Positions 27,165-34,798 of a stretch of DNA of 64,000 bases are shown in pieces. Positions within the stretch are counted from its first letter, which is position 1; each line of letters starts with the position of its first letter. A model generated the notes under the pieces. The model was not told the origin of the DNA. It was given only the letters and a program-made list of their open reading frames with translations, and ran no database searches. This DNA comes from Alg239-R122 sp041746135 (GTDB lineage: Bacteria > Pseudomonadota > Alphaproteobacteria > Sphingomonadales > Sphingomonadaceae): assembly GCA_041746135.1 (NCBI GenBank), contig JBGTHQ010000010.1, positions 11,092 through 75,091 of the forward strand. Reading direction: 5' to 3'. Position numbers and translations under genes: made by a program.

Positions 27165-27521
27165 TTATTTCTGTTGCTTCTTTTTCAAACTTCTAATCAT
27201 TTCGTCTTTGAGGTCGTCAAATTTGATGTCCTCATTTATGAATTTAATTCCTTTTTCAGTAATTTGATGCTCTCCATGGCCTGCATTTATAACATGCCCT
27301 TTGGCATAGAGAGATGAAGAGCGTGCTTGACCTAAAGCATTATTTACGCGATTTTCCCAAAGGGCTTCATTTTTTCGTTCGCCAACTTCTCGATCAGCCT
27401 CAGTAAGATTAAGAACTTTACCAAGACAGTGCTTTAGTGAAGCATTTGTCCAGACTTTACGGTCTTGCATTAATTTCAGAATTTCAAACTGAATATCCAT
27501 TTCGCTTGTTTTTTTATCCAT
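27165..27521 (-). CDS. Orphan Mrr-N-like winged-helix protein
   Basis: This 118-residue protein is A+T-rich relative to its neighbours. Its sequence fits the N-terminal winged-helix domain found in front of Mrr-type restriction endonucleases: a helical start (ILKLMQDRKVWTNASLKHCLG), the KNEALWENRVNNALGQARSSS segment, and the ITEKG wing end. No endonuclease domain follows; the protein ends in a lysine-rich tail (KKKQQK). It could be a small DNA-binding regulator or a leftover of a restriction system. No methylase or nuclease gene is nearby. The composition suggests horizontal arrival. Confidence 0.55.
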   Translation of the reverse strand: MDKKTSEMDIQFEILKLMQDRKVWTNASLKHCLGKVLNLTEADREVGERKNEALWENRVNNALGQARSSSLYAKGHVINAGHGEHQITEKGIKFINEDIKFDDLKDEMIRSLKKKQQK

Positions 27522-27549
27522 CTCTTTCGCCCTTATCTCTAACTAGATA

Positions 27550-28560
27550 CTAAACCCACCCCTCCAGCACCTGATCGGGCGGGCGGTGCCCATCGGCCCA
27601 GATACGGATATTGGCGATGACTCGTTCGCCCGAGGCTTCGCGGCCCTCGAATGTGGCGCTGCCGACATGCGGCAGGAGCGTGACGTTTTTCAAAGCCAAC
27701 AATCGCGGGTCGACTGCAGGCTCGTGCGTGTAGACGTCGAGGCCGGCACCGGCAATATTTCCCTGTTCCAAAGCCTGTATCATTGCTTCTTCATCGACGA
27801 TCTCGCCGCGCGATGTGTTGATGAGATAGGCATCCGCTTTCATTTTCCCGATCAACTCCGCATTGATCATCTCGTGCGTAGCGACATTATGCGGGAAATG
27901 CAGCGAGACGATATCGCTGGTGGCAATGAGGGTATCGAGGCTGTCGCAATATTCCGCGCCCAGCATTTGTTCGAGATGTTCGGGTAGGCGGCGGCGGTTA
28001 TTATACAGAATGCGCAGTCCGAACGCCCTGGCCCGGTGCGCGACCGCTTGGCCGATCCGGCCCATGCCGACTATGCCGAGAGTCTTGCCGCCGATCCTAT
28101 GCCCGAGCATGCCCGAAGGTTTCCATCCCTCCCATGTGCCAGAGCGCACGAGTTTCTCGCCTTCGGCCAGACGGCGCGGGACGGAGAGGATCAGCGCCAT
28201 CGTCATATCGGCTGTATCGTCGGTAAACACGCCGGGCGTGTTGGTAACGATGATCCCGCGTGCGCGTGCGGCTTTAAGATCGATATGATCGACTCCGGCG
28301 CCGAAATTGGCAATCAATTTCAGCCGTTCGCCCGCGGTTTCGATCAGCTCGGCATCGATCCGGTCGGTAACGGTGGGGACCAGCACGTCGATATCCTGCA
28401 TCGCCATTTTGAGCTGACTCTGCGTCAGCGGTTCGTCGCCCCGGTTGAGCGTGGTTTCGAACAAATCTTCCATTCGCGCCTGCACGCTATCGGCCAGATC
28501 GCGGGTGACGGCGATTTTGGGGCGAGCAATGGGGGCAGTGATGCGGGCAGTGTCTGGCAT
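27550..28560 (-). CDS. D-2-hydroxyacid dehydrogenase (glyoxylate/hydroxypyruvate reductase type)
   Basis: This NAD(P)H-dependent reductase of 2-oxo acids has 336 residues. It shows the Rossmann motif GIVGMGRIGQAVA near residue 164, the preceding RRLAEGEKLVRSGTW segment, the catalytic Arg in INTSRGEIVDEEA, a Glu in the AGLDVYTHEP segment, and the catalytic His in LLPHVGSATFEGR. The motif set matches GhrB-like glyoxylate reductases. It is divergent from the SH3-domain gene. The exact substrate is not determined by the sequence. Confidence 0.9.
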   Translation of the reverse strand: MPDTARITAPIARPKIAVTRDLADSVQARMEDLFETTLNRGDEPLTQSQLKMAMQDIDVLVPTVTDRIDAELIETAGERLKLIANFGAGVDHIDLKAARARGIIVTNTPGVFTDDTADMTMALILSVPRRLAEGEKLVRSGTWEGWKPSGMLGHRIGGKTLGIVGMGRIGQAVAHRARAFGLRILYNNRRRLPEHLEQMLGAEYCDSLDTLIATSDIVSLHFPHNVATHEMINAELIGKMKADAYLINTSRGEIVDEEAMIQALEQGNIAGAGLDVYTHEPAVDPRLLALKNVTLLPHVGSATFEGREASGERVIANIRIWADGHRPPDQVLEGWV

Positions 28561-28645
28561 GTTCCCATGCTATCATGGAGAATCCGGCAAAGGTCAAGCA
28601 GGCGGCGCTTGAAATCAGGTGCCGCTTGGCTTTAATGTCGCGCAC

Positions 28646-29158
28646 ATGAAACACAGCGGATTTTCGAAACTTCCTATTGAGCTTTTTTTCCTGCGAATGA
28701 CCATCGTCTTCACCGGATTTGCGGCAATGACGGGTAGCGACATGGGTATGGCTCAAGAGGAAATCGAAACACCCTACTGGGCCTCGATCAAGAGTGACGA
28801 GGCCAATGCCAGGGTCGGACCCGCCACTGATTTCCAGATCGCGTGGATTTACCAGCGCAAGAATCTGCCGGTCAAAGTCATTAAACGTTATGGCCCCTGG
28901 CGTGAGATCGAGGACCCGGACGGTACGCAGAGCTGGATATATTCGACACTGCTGACCCGTCTGCGCACTGCATATGTAATTGGTGGGATTCGTAATATGC
29001 ATGCCGAACCGTCGGCACAGTCCAAAGTATTATGGCGCGCCGAACCCGGCGTGGTCGGAAAGCTGGGCGATTGCATTGAAGGTTATTGCCAGTTCGATGT
29101 GACAGGACGCGTGGGATATGTCGACATGCGCGGCCTTTGGGGCGCGGGCGAGCCGTAG
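28646..29158 (+). CDS. Exported bacterial SH3-domain protein
   Basis: The protein has a basic and hydrophobic N-terminus (residues 1-35) that looks like a signal peptide ending near GMAQ. Two SH3-like repeats follow: SDEANARVGPATDFQIAWIYQ with PWREIEDPDGTQSWIYSTLL, and RNMHAEPSAQSKVLWRAEPG with GRVGYVDMRGLWG. Such domains bind wall peptides or metal-loaded proteins in the periplasm. The ATG at 28646 is chosen over an in-frame GTG at 28619 because the leader then begins with a basic residue. It is divergent from the hydroxyacid dehydrogenase gene, with its leader beginning about 85 bp away. Confidence 0.75.
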   Translation: MKHSGFSKLPIELFFLRMTIVFTGFAAMTGSDMGMAQEEIETPYWASIKSDEANARVGPATDFQIAWIYQRKNLPVKVIKRYGPWREIEDPDGTQSWIYSTLLTRLRTAYVIGGIRNMHAEPSAQSKVLWRAEPGVVGKLGDCIEGYCQFDVTGRVGYVDMRGLWGAGEP

Positions 29159-29306
29159 TTCAGTAAAAACAGAATAATTCGTCACCCTGTACGTGTATAG
29201 CTTCGCTTGTTCTACGAGTCAGGGTCCAGAGCCAACCCCGCAATAGTGGCTTACTCGCGCTCTGAGTGCTTAAACACGTGCACCATGACGAATATGATGC
29301 TTGGTA

Positions 29307-30506
29307 TTAATCTACAAGTTCAAGCGCGACTGCCGTGGCTTCGCCGCCGCCAATACACAGCGAAGCGACACCGCGTTTCTTGCCCTGGTTTTCGAGCGCC
29401 GCGATCAACGTTGTCATGATGCGCGCACCGCTTGCGCCGATCGGGTGGCCCAAAGCGGTCGCACCGCCATTGACGTTGATCTTGTCGTGGGCAATGCCCA
29501 AATCCTGCATCGCAAACATGGCGACGCAGGCAAAGGCTTCGTTGATTTCGAACAGGTCGACATCATCCATCGACCAGCCCGCTTTCTCGAGCAGTTTCTT
29601 GATCGCGCCAACGGGCGCTGTGGTGAATTGCGAAGGTTCCTGTGCATGCGCGGCCAGCGCCACGATTCGCGCGATCGGTTTCTTGCCTATCTTGTCGGCG
29701 ACGCTTTGGCGCGTCAGTACCATCGCCGCCGCACCGTCGGAAATCGAGGAGGAGGACGCCGCCGTGATCGTGCCGTCCTTGGCAAAGGCGGCACGCAGCG
29801 TCGGGATCTTGTCGGGTCGGCCCTTGCCGGGCGCCTCGTCAGTATCGACCGTCTGTTCGCCGCCGCGATTGGTGAACGTCACCGGCGTGATCTCGCGTTC
29901 GAATGCACCGCTTTCGATTGCGGTATTGGCGCGTCGTAGCGACTCGATCGCGTAATTGTCCTGCGCTTCGCGCGTGAGCTGATATTCGTTCGCCGTGTCC
30001 TGTGCGAACGTGCCCATGGCGCGGCCTTCCTCATAGGCGTCTTCCAGCCCGTCGAGGAACATATGGTCATACGTCGTGTCATGCCCGATCCGCGCACCGC
30101 TGCGATGTTTTTTCAGCAGATATGGGGCGTTGGTCATACTTTCCATCCCGCCGGTAACGATCAGTTCGATCGATCCGGAAGCCAGTGCTTCGGCGCCCAT
30201 GATCGCGGACTGCATGCCGGACCCGCACACCTTGCCGACCGTGGTCGCTTCGACCGATTTTGGCAGGCCGGCTTTCAGCGCAGCCTGACGGGCAGGGGCC
30301 TGGCCGAGGCCTGCGGAGAGAACGTTGCCCATATAGATCCGGTCGATATCCTCGCCCTTTACGCCCGCGCGCTCGACCGCGGCCTTGACGGCGATGGCGC
30401 CAAGTTCGGTTGCCGATACATCGGCCAGTGCGCCCTGCATTCCGCCCATCGGCGTGCGCGCATAGGACAGAATGACAATCGGATCGTTCTCGGAAAATTT
30501 GGCCAT
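29307..30506 (-). CDS. Acetyl-CoA C-acyltransferase (thiolase)
   Basis: This degradative or acetoacetyl-type thiolase cleaves or forms 3-ketoacyl-CoA. The 399-residue length is normal. The nucleophile Cys is in GKVCGSGMQS (about residue 94), the His in GHPIGASGAR, and the second Cys in LCIGGGEA close to the C-terminus. It lies divergent to the isovaleryl-CoA dehydrogenase gene, so it could process acetoacetyl-CoA from leucine breakdown, but this is an inference from position. Repeat sequences occur on both sides. Confidence 0.93.
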   Translation of the reverse strand: MAKFSENDPIVILSYARTPMGGMQGALADVSATELGAIAVKAAVERAGVKGEDIDRIYMGNVLSAGLGQAPARQAALKAGLPKSVEATTVGKVCGSGMQSAIMGAEALASGSIELIVTGGMESMTNAPYLLKKHRSGARIGHDTTYDHMFLDGLEDAYEEGRAMGTFAQDTANEYQLTREAQDNYAIESLRRANTAIESGAFEREITPVTFTNRGGEQTVDTDEAPGKGRPDKIPTLRAAFAKDGTITAASSSSISDGAAAMVLTRQSVADKIGKKPIARIVALAAHAQEPSQFTTAPVGAIKKLLEKAGWSMDDVDLFEINEAFACVAMFAMQDLGIAHDKINVNGGATALGHPIGASGARIMTTLIAALENQGKKRGVASLCIGGGEATAVALELVD

Positions 30507-30654
30507 GATGGGGTGCTTTCTATGGTTTCGGGTTCATGCTGCACTGCAACGCTATTCTTTCATGACATATAGTAGGATTGAACGGTTTTTCAAACGCGGA
30601 ATATCTGCTAGCGGTTGCAATTGAAACGATGTGCAACGCTCCAATATCATACAT

Positions 30655-30745
30655 CGTCATTCCCGCGCAGGCGGGAATCCATTTCCTGCCCTATCGACCG
30701 GAGCAGGCGTTCAGAAATGGACTCCCGATCATGTCGGGAGTGACG
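30655..30745. repeat. Palindromic intergenic repeat, long form
   Basis: This is an imperfect long inverted repeat starting CGTCATTCCCG and ending CGGGAGTGACG, with inner sub-repeats (CCCGC...GCGGG; GACTCCCG). It sits just upstream of the ivd start at 30766. Its left end is the same sequence as the repeat at 27082. Confidence 0.8.
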
Positions 30746-30765
30746 GTTTGAAAGGCCTGTTTACT

Positions 30766-31926
30766 ATGTCATCTACCCCCGCTTTCGATTTCCAGCTTGG
30801 AGATATGGCCGACCAGATTCGCGAAACCACCGGCCGGTTCGCCGATGACAAAATCGCGCCGCTGGCCGCGAAAATCGATGCCGAGGACTGGTTCCCCGAG
30901 GAGCTGTGGCCGCAAATGGGTGAGCTCGGCCTGCACGGCATTACCGTGGCGGAGGAAGATGGCGGGCTTGGGCTCGGCTATCTCGAACATTGCATCGCGG
31001 TCGAGGAAATCAGCCGCGCAAGCGCCTCTGTGGGCCTCAGCTACGGCGCGCATTCCAACCTGTGCGTCAACCAGATGGCACGCTGGGCATCGCCTGAGCA
31101 AAAGAAAAAATACTTGCCCGGCCTGATCTCGGGCGAACATGTAGGTTCGCTCGCCATGTCCGAAGCCGGCGCGGGCAGCGACGTTGTGTCGATGAAGCTC
31201 AAAGCCGATGCGGTGCAGGGCGGTTATCTGCTCAACGGCACCAAATTCTGGATCACCAACAGCCAATATGCGCAAACGCTGATCGTCTATGCCAAAACCG
31301 GCGAGGGGTCGGGGGGCATCACCGCGTTCATTATCGAAAAGGATATGCCCGGTTTTTCGATCGGCCAGAAAATCGACAAGATGGGCATGCGCGGCTCGCC
31401 CACAGCGGAGCTGGTGTTCAACGATTGCCATGTGCCCGAAGAGAACGTGATGGGCCCCGTCAATGGCGGCGTCGGCGTGCTGATGTCGGGGCTCGATTAC
31501 GAACGCGCGGTGCTGGCCGCGATCCAGCTCGGTATTATGCAGGCGTGCCTCGATGTAGTCATTCCGTTTGTACGCGAACGCAAGCAGTTCGGCCAGTCAA
31601 TCGGCACGTTTCAGCTGATGCAGGGCAAGATTGCCGACATGTATGTCGCGCTGCAATCGGCGCGCTCTTACGTCTACGCGGTCGCTAAGGCGTGCGATGC
31701 GGGCAAAACCACGCGCTTCGACGCGGCGGGATCGATCCTGCTGGCATCTGAAAATGCGGTTAAAGTGTCGCTCGAAGCGATCCAGGCATTGGGCGGCGCG
31801 GGCTATACCAAGGACTGGCCGGTAGAGCGTTTTATGCGCGATGCGAAACTGCTTGATATCGGTGCGGGTACCAACGAAATCCGCCGCATGCTGATCGGCC
31901 GCGAACTGATTGGGGTGGGCGCATGA
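30766..31926 (+). CDS. ivd: Isovaleryl-CoA dehydrogenase
   Basis: This FAD enzyme oxidises isovaleryl-CoA to 3-methylcrotonyl-CoA in leucine catabolism. The 386-residue protein begins MSSTPAFDFQLGDM; a longer frame from 30631 would translate the intergenic repeat and is rejected. The signatures SEAGAGSDVVSMKLKA and the C-terminal QALGGAGYTKDWPVERFMRD are typical acyl-CoA dehydrogenase motifs. A Glu in GLDYERAVLAA is at the position used as catalytic base in isovaleryl-type enzymes, which supports this call over a short-chain enzyme. The stop overlaps the next gene's ATG (ATGA). Confidence 0.92.
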   Translation: MSSTPAFDFQLGDMADQIRETTGRFADDKIAPLAAKIDAEDWFPEELWPQMGELGLHGITVAEEDGGLGLGYLEHCIAVEEISRASASVGLSYGAHSNLCVNQMARWASPEQKKKYLPGLISGEHVGSLAMSEAGAGSDVVSMKLKADAVQGGYLLNGTKFWITNSQYAQTLIVYAKTGEGSGGITAFIIEKDMPGFSIGQKIDKMGMRGSPTAELVFNDCHVPEENVMGPVNGGVGVLMSGLDYERAVLAAIQLGIMQACLDVVIPFVRERKQFGQSIGTFQLMQGKIADMYVALQSARSYVYAVAKACDAGKTTRFDAAGSILLASENAVKVSLEAIQALGGAGYTKDWPVERFMRDAKLLDIGAGTNEIRRMLIGRELIGVGA

Positions 31927-32273
31927 TCTCGCTCTGGGCGGCGGCTGTATTAATGACGTTGACCGCGATCGTACATTCCATGCTAGGGGAGAAGCGGCTT
32001 ATCGGCCCATTGCTAAAGCTGGACAGCGAGGTTACCAATCGCCCCTTGGCCCGGAAAGTGTTGCGTTTCGCATGGCATTTTACCAGCATACTGATGGTGT
32101 TGAGCGCGCTGTTGGTAATCTGGCCGGGAACGCCGGTGGAACTTGTGCAAGTGACAGGTGCGACATGGCTCGCAGTGGGCATATTCGACGCGATCTATTC
32201 ACAGGGCAAGCACGTCGGCTGGCCGTTTCTGGCACTGGCAGGCTTGCTGGCACTTGTCGGGACAATAGCATGA
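31923..32273 (+). CDS. Small four-helix membrane protein in the leucine operon
   Basis: I cannot assign this 116-residue protein to a family. It has four hydrophobic segments (about 2-18, 48-67, 76-92, 97-114) separated by short loops and a basic loop after the first segment. It overlaps ivd by ATGA at its start and the next small gene by ATGA at its end, so all three are translationally coupled. A function tied to leucine degradation is only an inference from this coupling. Confidence 0.75.
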   Translation: MISLWAAAVLMTLTAIVHSMLGEKRLIGPLLKLDSEVTNRPLARKVLRFAWHFTSILMVLSALLVIWPGTPVELVQVTGATWLAVGIFDAIYSQGKHVGWPFLALAGLLALVGTIA

Positions 32274-32542
32274 ACCAGTCTCTCCTCGACATCCTGCAAT
32301 GGTATGGCGCGATATCGGGGGCGATTGCGGCGTTTATCGTCGCGCTCAATCTGGGTGCGCAGAAGACCGGCTGGGGCTTTGTCATTTTCGTGACCTCGTC
32401 ACTGTCGCTGATCGTCTGGGGGTTCCTGAGCCAGGACGCGGTGGCGATCGGTACGCAAAATATCGTGCTGTTGATCATCAATATAGTCGGTGTGTATCGC
32501 TATTTATATGCGGGCGAAGATCCGAAAAAGGAAACGGAATGA
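32270..32542 (+). CDS. Small membrane protein (about 90 residues) in the leucine operon
   Basis: The 90-residue protein starts at the ATG overlapping the previous stop (ATGA at 32270), not at the upstream in-frame ATG. Three hydrophobic segments are visible (about 10-27, 35-52, 60-78), ending in a polar tail YAGEDPKKETE. No family is recognised. It looks like a small integral membrane protein, perhaps a partner of the preceding one. Confidence 0.7.
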   Translation: MNQSLLDILQWYGAISGAIAAFIVALNLGAQKTGWGFVIFVTSSLSLIVWGFLSQDAVAIGTQNIVLLIINIVGVYRYLYAGEDPKKETE

Positions 32543-32556
32543 CCAGTAATTCAATC

Positions 32557-32647
32557 CGTCATTCTGAACTTGTTTCACAATCTATTTTTCTACTACAAAC
32601 CTGTTTCTCAATTGAGAAATGGACCCTGAAACAAGTTCAGGGTGACG
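32557..32647. repeat. Palindromic intergenic repeat (CTGAAC type)
   Basis: The outer arms are CGTCATTCTGAACTTGTTTC and GAAACAAGTTCAGGGTGACG, with an A+T-rich middle. It lies directly in front of mccB. Related copies lie at 34692 and 36763. Confidence 0.85.
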
Positions 32648-32660
32648 AAAGTAGGGTATA

Positions 32661-34262
32661 ATGTCAGCTCCAACACTCGACACAAAAATCATTACAGATT
32701 CAGATGCTTACTGCACCAATGCTGCGCACAATATTGCGCTCAGGGACACGCTGTGGGAGCGGGTGGCGCAGGCGGCAAAAGGCGGCAGCGAAGGGTCGCG
32801 CAAGCGGCATGTGGATCGCGGCAAATTGCTGCCGCGAGAACGCGCCGAACGGCTGCTCGATCCCGGCTCGCCTTTTCTTGAAATCGGCCAGCTTGCGGCG
32901 AACGATCTGTATGAGGACGACATTCCCGGTGCGGGTTTGATCTGCGGCATTGGCCGCGTGTCGGGGCGGCAGGTGATGATCGTGTGCAACGATGCCACGG
33001 TCAAGGGCGGCACTTACTATCCGATGACTGTCAAAAAACATTTGCGCGCACAGGAAATTGCCGAGGCCAATCATCTTCCGTGCGTCTATCTGGTCGATAG
33101 CGGCGGTGCGAACCTGCCGCACCAGGCAGAGGTCTTTCCCGACCGCGACCATTTCGGGCGCATCTTTTTCAACCAGGCGAATATGAGTGCCAAACAGATC
33201 CCGCAAATCGCCTGCGTGATGGGCAGCTGCACCGCGGGCGGCGCCTATGTCCCCGCCATGTCGGACGAGACCGTAATTGTGCGCAACCAAGGTACGATTT
33301 TCCTTGCCGGGCCGCCGCTGGTAAAAGCCGCGACGGGTGAGGAAATCAGCGCCGAGGATCTGGGCGGCGGCGACCTGCACGGGCGCAAGTCGGGCGTGGT
33401 CGACCATGTCGCCGAAAATGACGAACATGCGCTCACCATCGTGCGCGATATCGTCTCGACCCTGCCCGAAAGCCGGACGCCCGACATCGCCATGAAAGAT
33501 CCGCGGCCGCCCAAATATGATGCCGAGGAAATTTACGGCATCCTGCCCTACGATGTGCGTGCACCATATGATGTGCACGAGATTATCGCGCGGCTGGTCG
33601 ACGGGTCGGAGTTTCACGAATTCAAATCGCTCTACGGCACGTCGCTCGTCTGCGGGTTCGCGCATATCTGGGGCATGCCGGTCGGCATAATCGCCAATAA
33701 CGGCATCCTGTTTTCGGAAAGCGCACAAAAGGGCGCGCATTTTATCGAACTATGCTGCCAGCGCCGCGTGCCTTTGCTATTCCTGCAGAATATTTCCGGC
33801 TTCATGGTCGGTGGCAAGTACGAGGCGGAAGGGATCGCCAAGCATGGCGCCAAGCTCGTCACCGCCGTAGCCACCGCGCAGGTGCCGAAAATCACCGTGC
33901 TGATCGGCGGCAGCTTCGGCGCGGGCAATTACGGCATGTGCGGACGCGCGTACAATCCGCGCTTCCTGTTCAGCTGGCCCAATAGCCGGATTAGCGTGAT
34001 GGGCGGCGAACAGGCGGCCAGTGTGCTCGCCACCGTCCACCGCGACGCGACAAGCTGGAGCGCGGAGGAAGCCGAAGCCTTCAAAGCCCCGATCCGGCAG
34101 AAATACGAGGATGAAGGCAACCCCTATCACGCCACCGCGCGGCTATGGGACGACGGCATAATCGACCCCGCGCAAACCCGCGATGTGCTGGGGCTGGCCT
34201 TCGCTGCGACGCTAAATGCCGAAGTACCGGAGCGGGCGCAATTTGGTGTGTTCAGGATGTGA
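32661..34262 (+). CDS. mccB: 3-Methylcrotonyl-CoA carboxylase, beta (carboxyltransferase) subunit
   Basis: This subunit transfers CO2 from carboxybiotin to 3-methylcrotonyl-CoA. The 533-residue length matches MCC beta rather than the shorter PCC beta. Visible features are KRHVDRGKLLPRERAERLLDPGS near the start, the crotonase-like acyl-CoA site (VYLVDSGGANLPHQAEVFPD), the oxyanion segment GSCTAGGAYVPAMSDE, and the biotin-side GGSFGAGNYGMCGRAYNPRF. It lies between ivd and mccA in the same direction, so this is a leucine-degradation cluster, although genes for 3-methylglutaconyl-CoA hydratase and HMG-CoA lyase are not in view. Confidence 0.93.
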   Translation: MSAPTLDTKIITDSDAYCTNAAHNIALRDTLWERVAQAAKGGSEGSRKRHVDRGKLLPRERAERLLDPGSPFLEIGQLAANDLYEDDIPGAGLICGIGRVSGRQVMIVCNDATVKGGTYYPMTVKKHLRAQEIAEANHLPCVYLVDSGGANLPHQAEVFPDRDHFGRIFFNQANMSAKQIPQIACVMGSCTAGGAYVPAMSDETVIVRNQGTIFLAGPPLVKAATGEEISAEDLGGGDLHGRKSGVVDHVAENDEHALTIVRDIVSTLPESRTPDIAMKDPRPPKYDAEEIYGILPYDVRAPYDVHEIIARLVDGSEFHEFKSLYGTSLVCGFAHIWGMPVGIIANNGILFSESAQKGAHFIELCCQRRVPLLFLQNISGFMVGGKYEAEGIAKHGAKLVTAVATAQVPKITVLIGGSFGAGNYGMCGRAYNPRFLFSWPNSRISVMGGEQAASVLATVHRDATSWSAEEAEAFKAPIRQKYEDEGNPYHATARLWDDGIIDPAQTRDVLGLAFAATLNAEVPERAQFGVFRM

Positions 34263-34273
34263 TTGGAGAAGAA

Positions 34274-34663
34274 ATGAAGAATGTATTTCAAACTGATAAA
34301 AACGGCTGTTGGATAGCATGTGTCTCGATGCTCACGGATGTCTCTTATAATGAGATAAAATCAAAATTTAAATTCAAGAAAATGGTCACAGGCAGGGCTG
34401 CTGGACCCATTGTAGAATTACTCAAAGAACTTGGTTTTGATTGCGATAAAAAATCTACTAAAATCGACAAGGTGAATGCTCTGAGCAAACTTGATTCTGA
34501 TGCTTTGATATATTTCAAGAATATTGATCGACACGGGGATGAAGATGGTGGTCACTGGATGGTATGGGATAACAGCGAAAAAGTAATTCGTGATCCTGAA
34601 GGCTGGAAATCAGGCACATGCTTTAAAATCAAGAATTTTAGAAAAATTACAAAGCTCAAATGA
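34274..34663 (+). CDS. C39-like cysteine peptidase domain protein, foreign-looking
   Basis: The 129-residue protein has the outline of a small papain-like/C39 domain: the motif NGCWIACVSMLTD near the N-terminus puts a Cys at residue 11, and the HWMVWDNSEKVIRDPEG segment supplies a His and a polar residue. The region is A+T-rich and uses AAA and ATT codons far more than its mcc neighbours, so recent transfer is likely. The ATG at 34274 follows GGAGAAGAA; the longer frame from 34145 overlaps mccB and is rejected. It has no ABC transporter domain, so it could be an immunity, toxin-like or processing protein. Function unknown. Confidence 0.6.
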   Translation: MKNVFQTDKNGCWIACVSMLTDVSYNEIKSKFKFKKMVTGRAAGPIVELLKELGFDCDKKSTKIDKVNALSKLDSDALIYFKNIDRHGDEDGGHWMVWDNSEKVIRDPEGWKSGTCFKIKNFRKITKLK

Positions 34664-34691
34664 AAAACAACCTTCCCACATTTGCCATAAT

Positions 34692-34779
34692 CGTCACCCT
34701 GAACTTGTTTCAGGGTCCAGAGTGTTTGGCAAAGCATCGCAACACCTGCTCTGGATGCTGAATCAAGTTCAGCATGACG
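34692..34779. repeat. Palindromic intergenic repeat (CTGAAC type)
   Basis: It starts CGTCACCCTGAACTTG and ends AATCAAGTTCAGCATGACG. The arms pair imperfectly over about 20 bases. It lies directly in front of mccA. Confidence 0.88.
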
Positions 34780-34798
34780 CATTGGAAAGTCGGCACAT

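Noticed and set aside
30631..30765. N-terminal extension of isovaleryl-CoA dehydrogenase
   Set aside because: These codons translate the palindromic intergenic repeat; the conserved protein begins at 30766.
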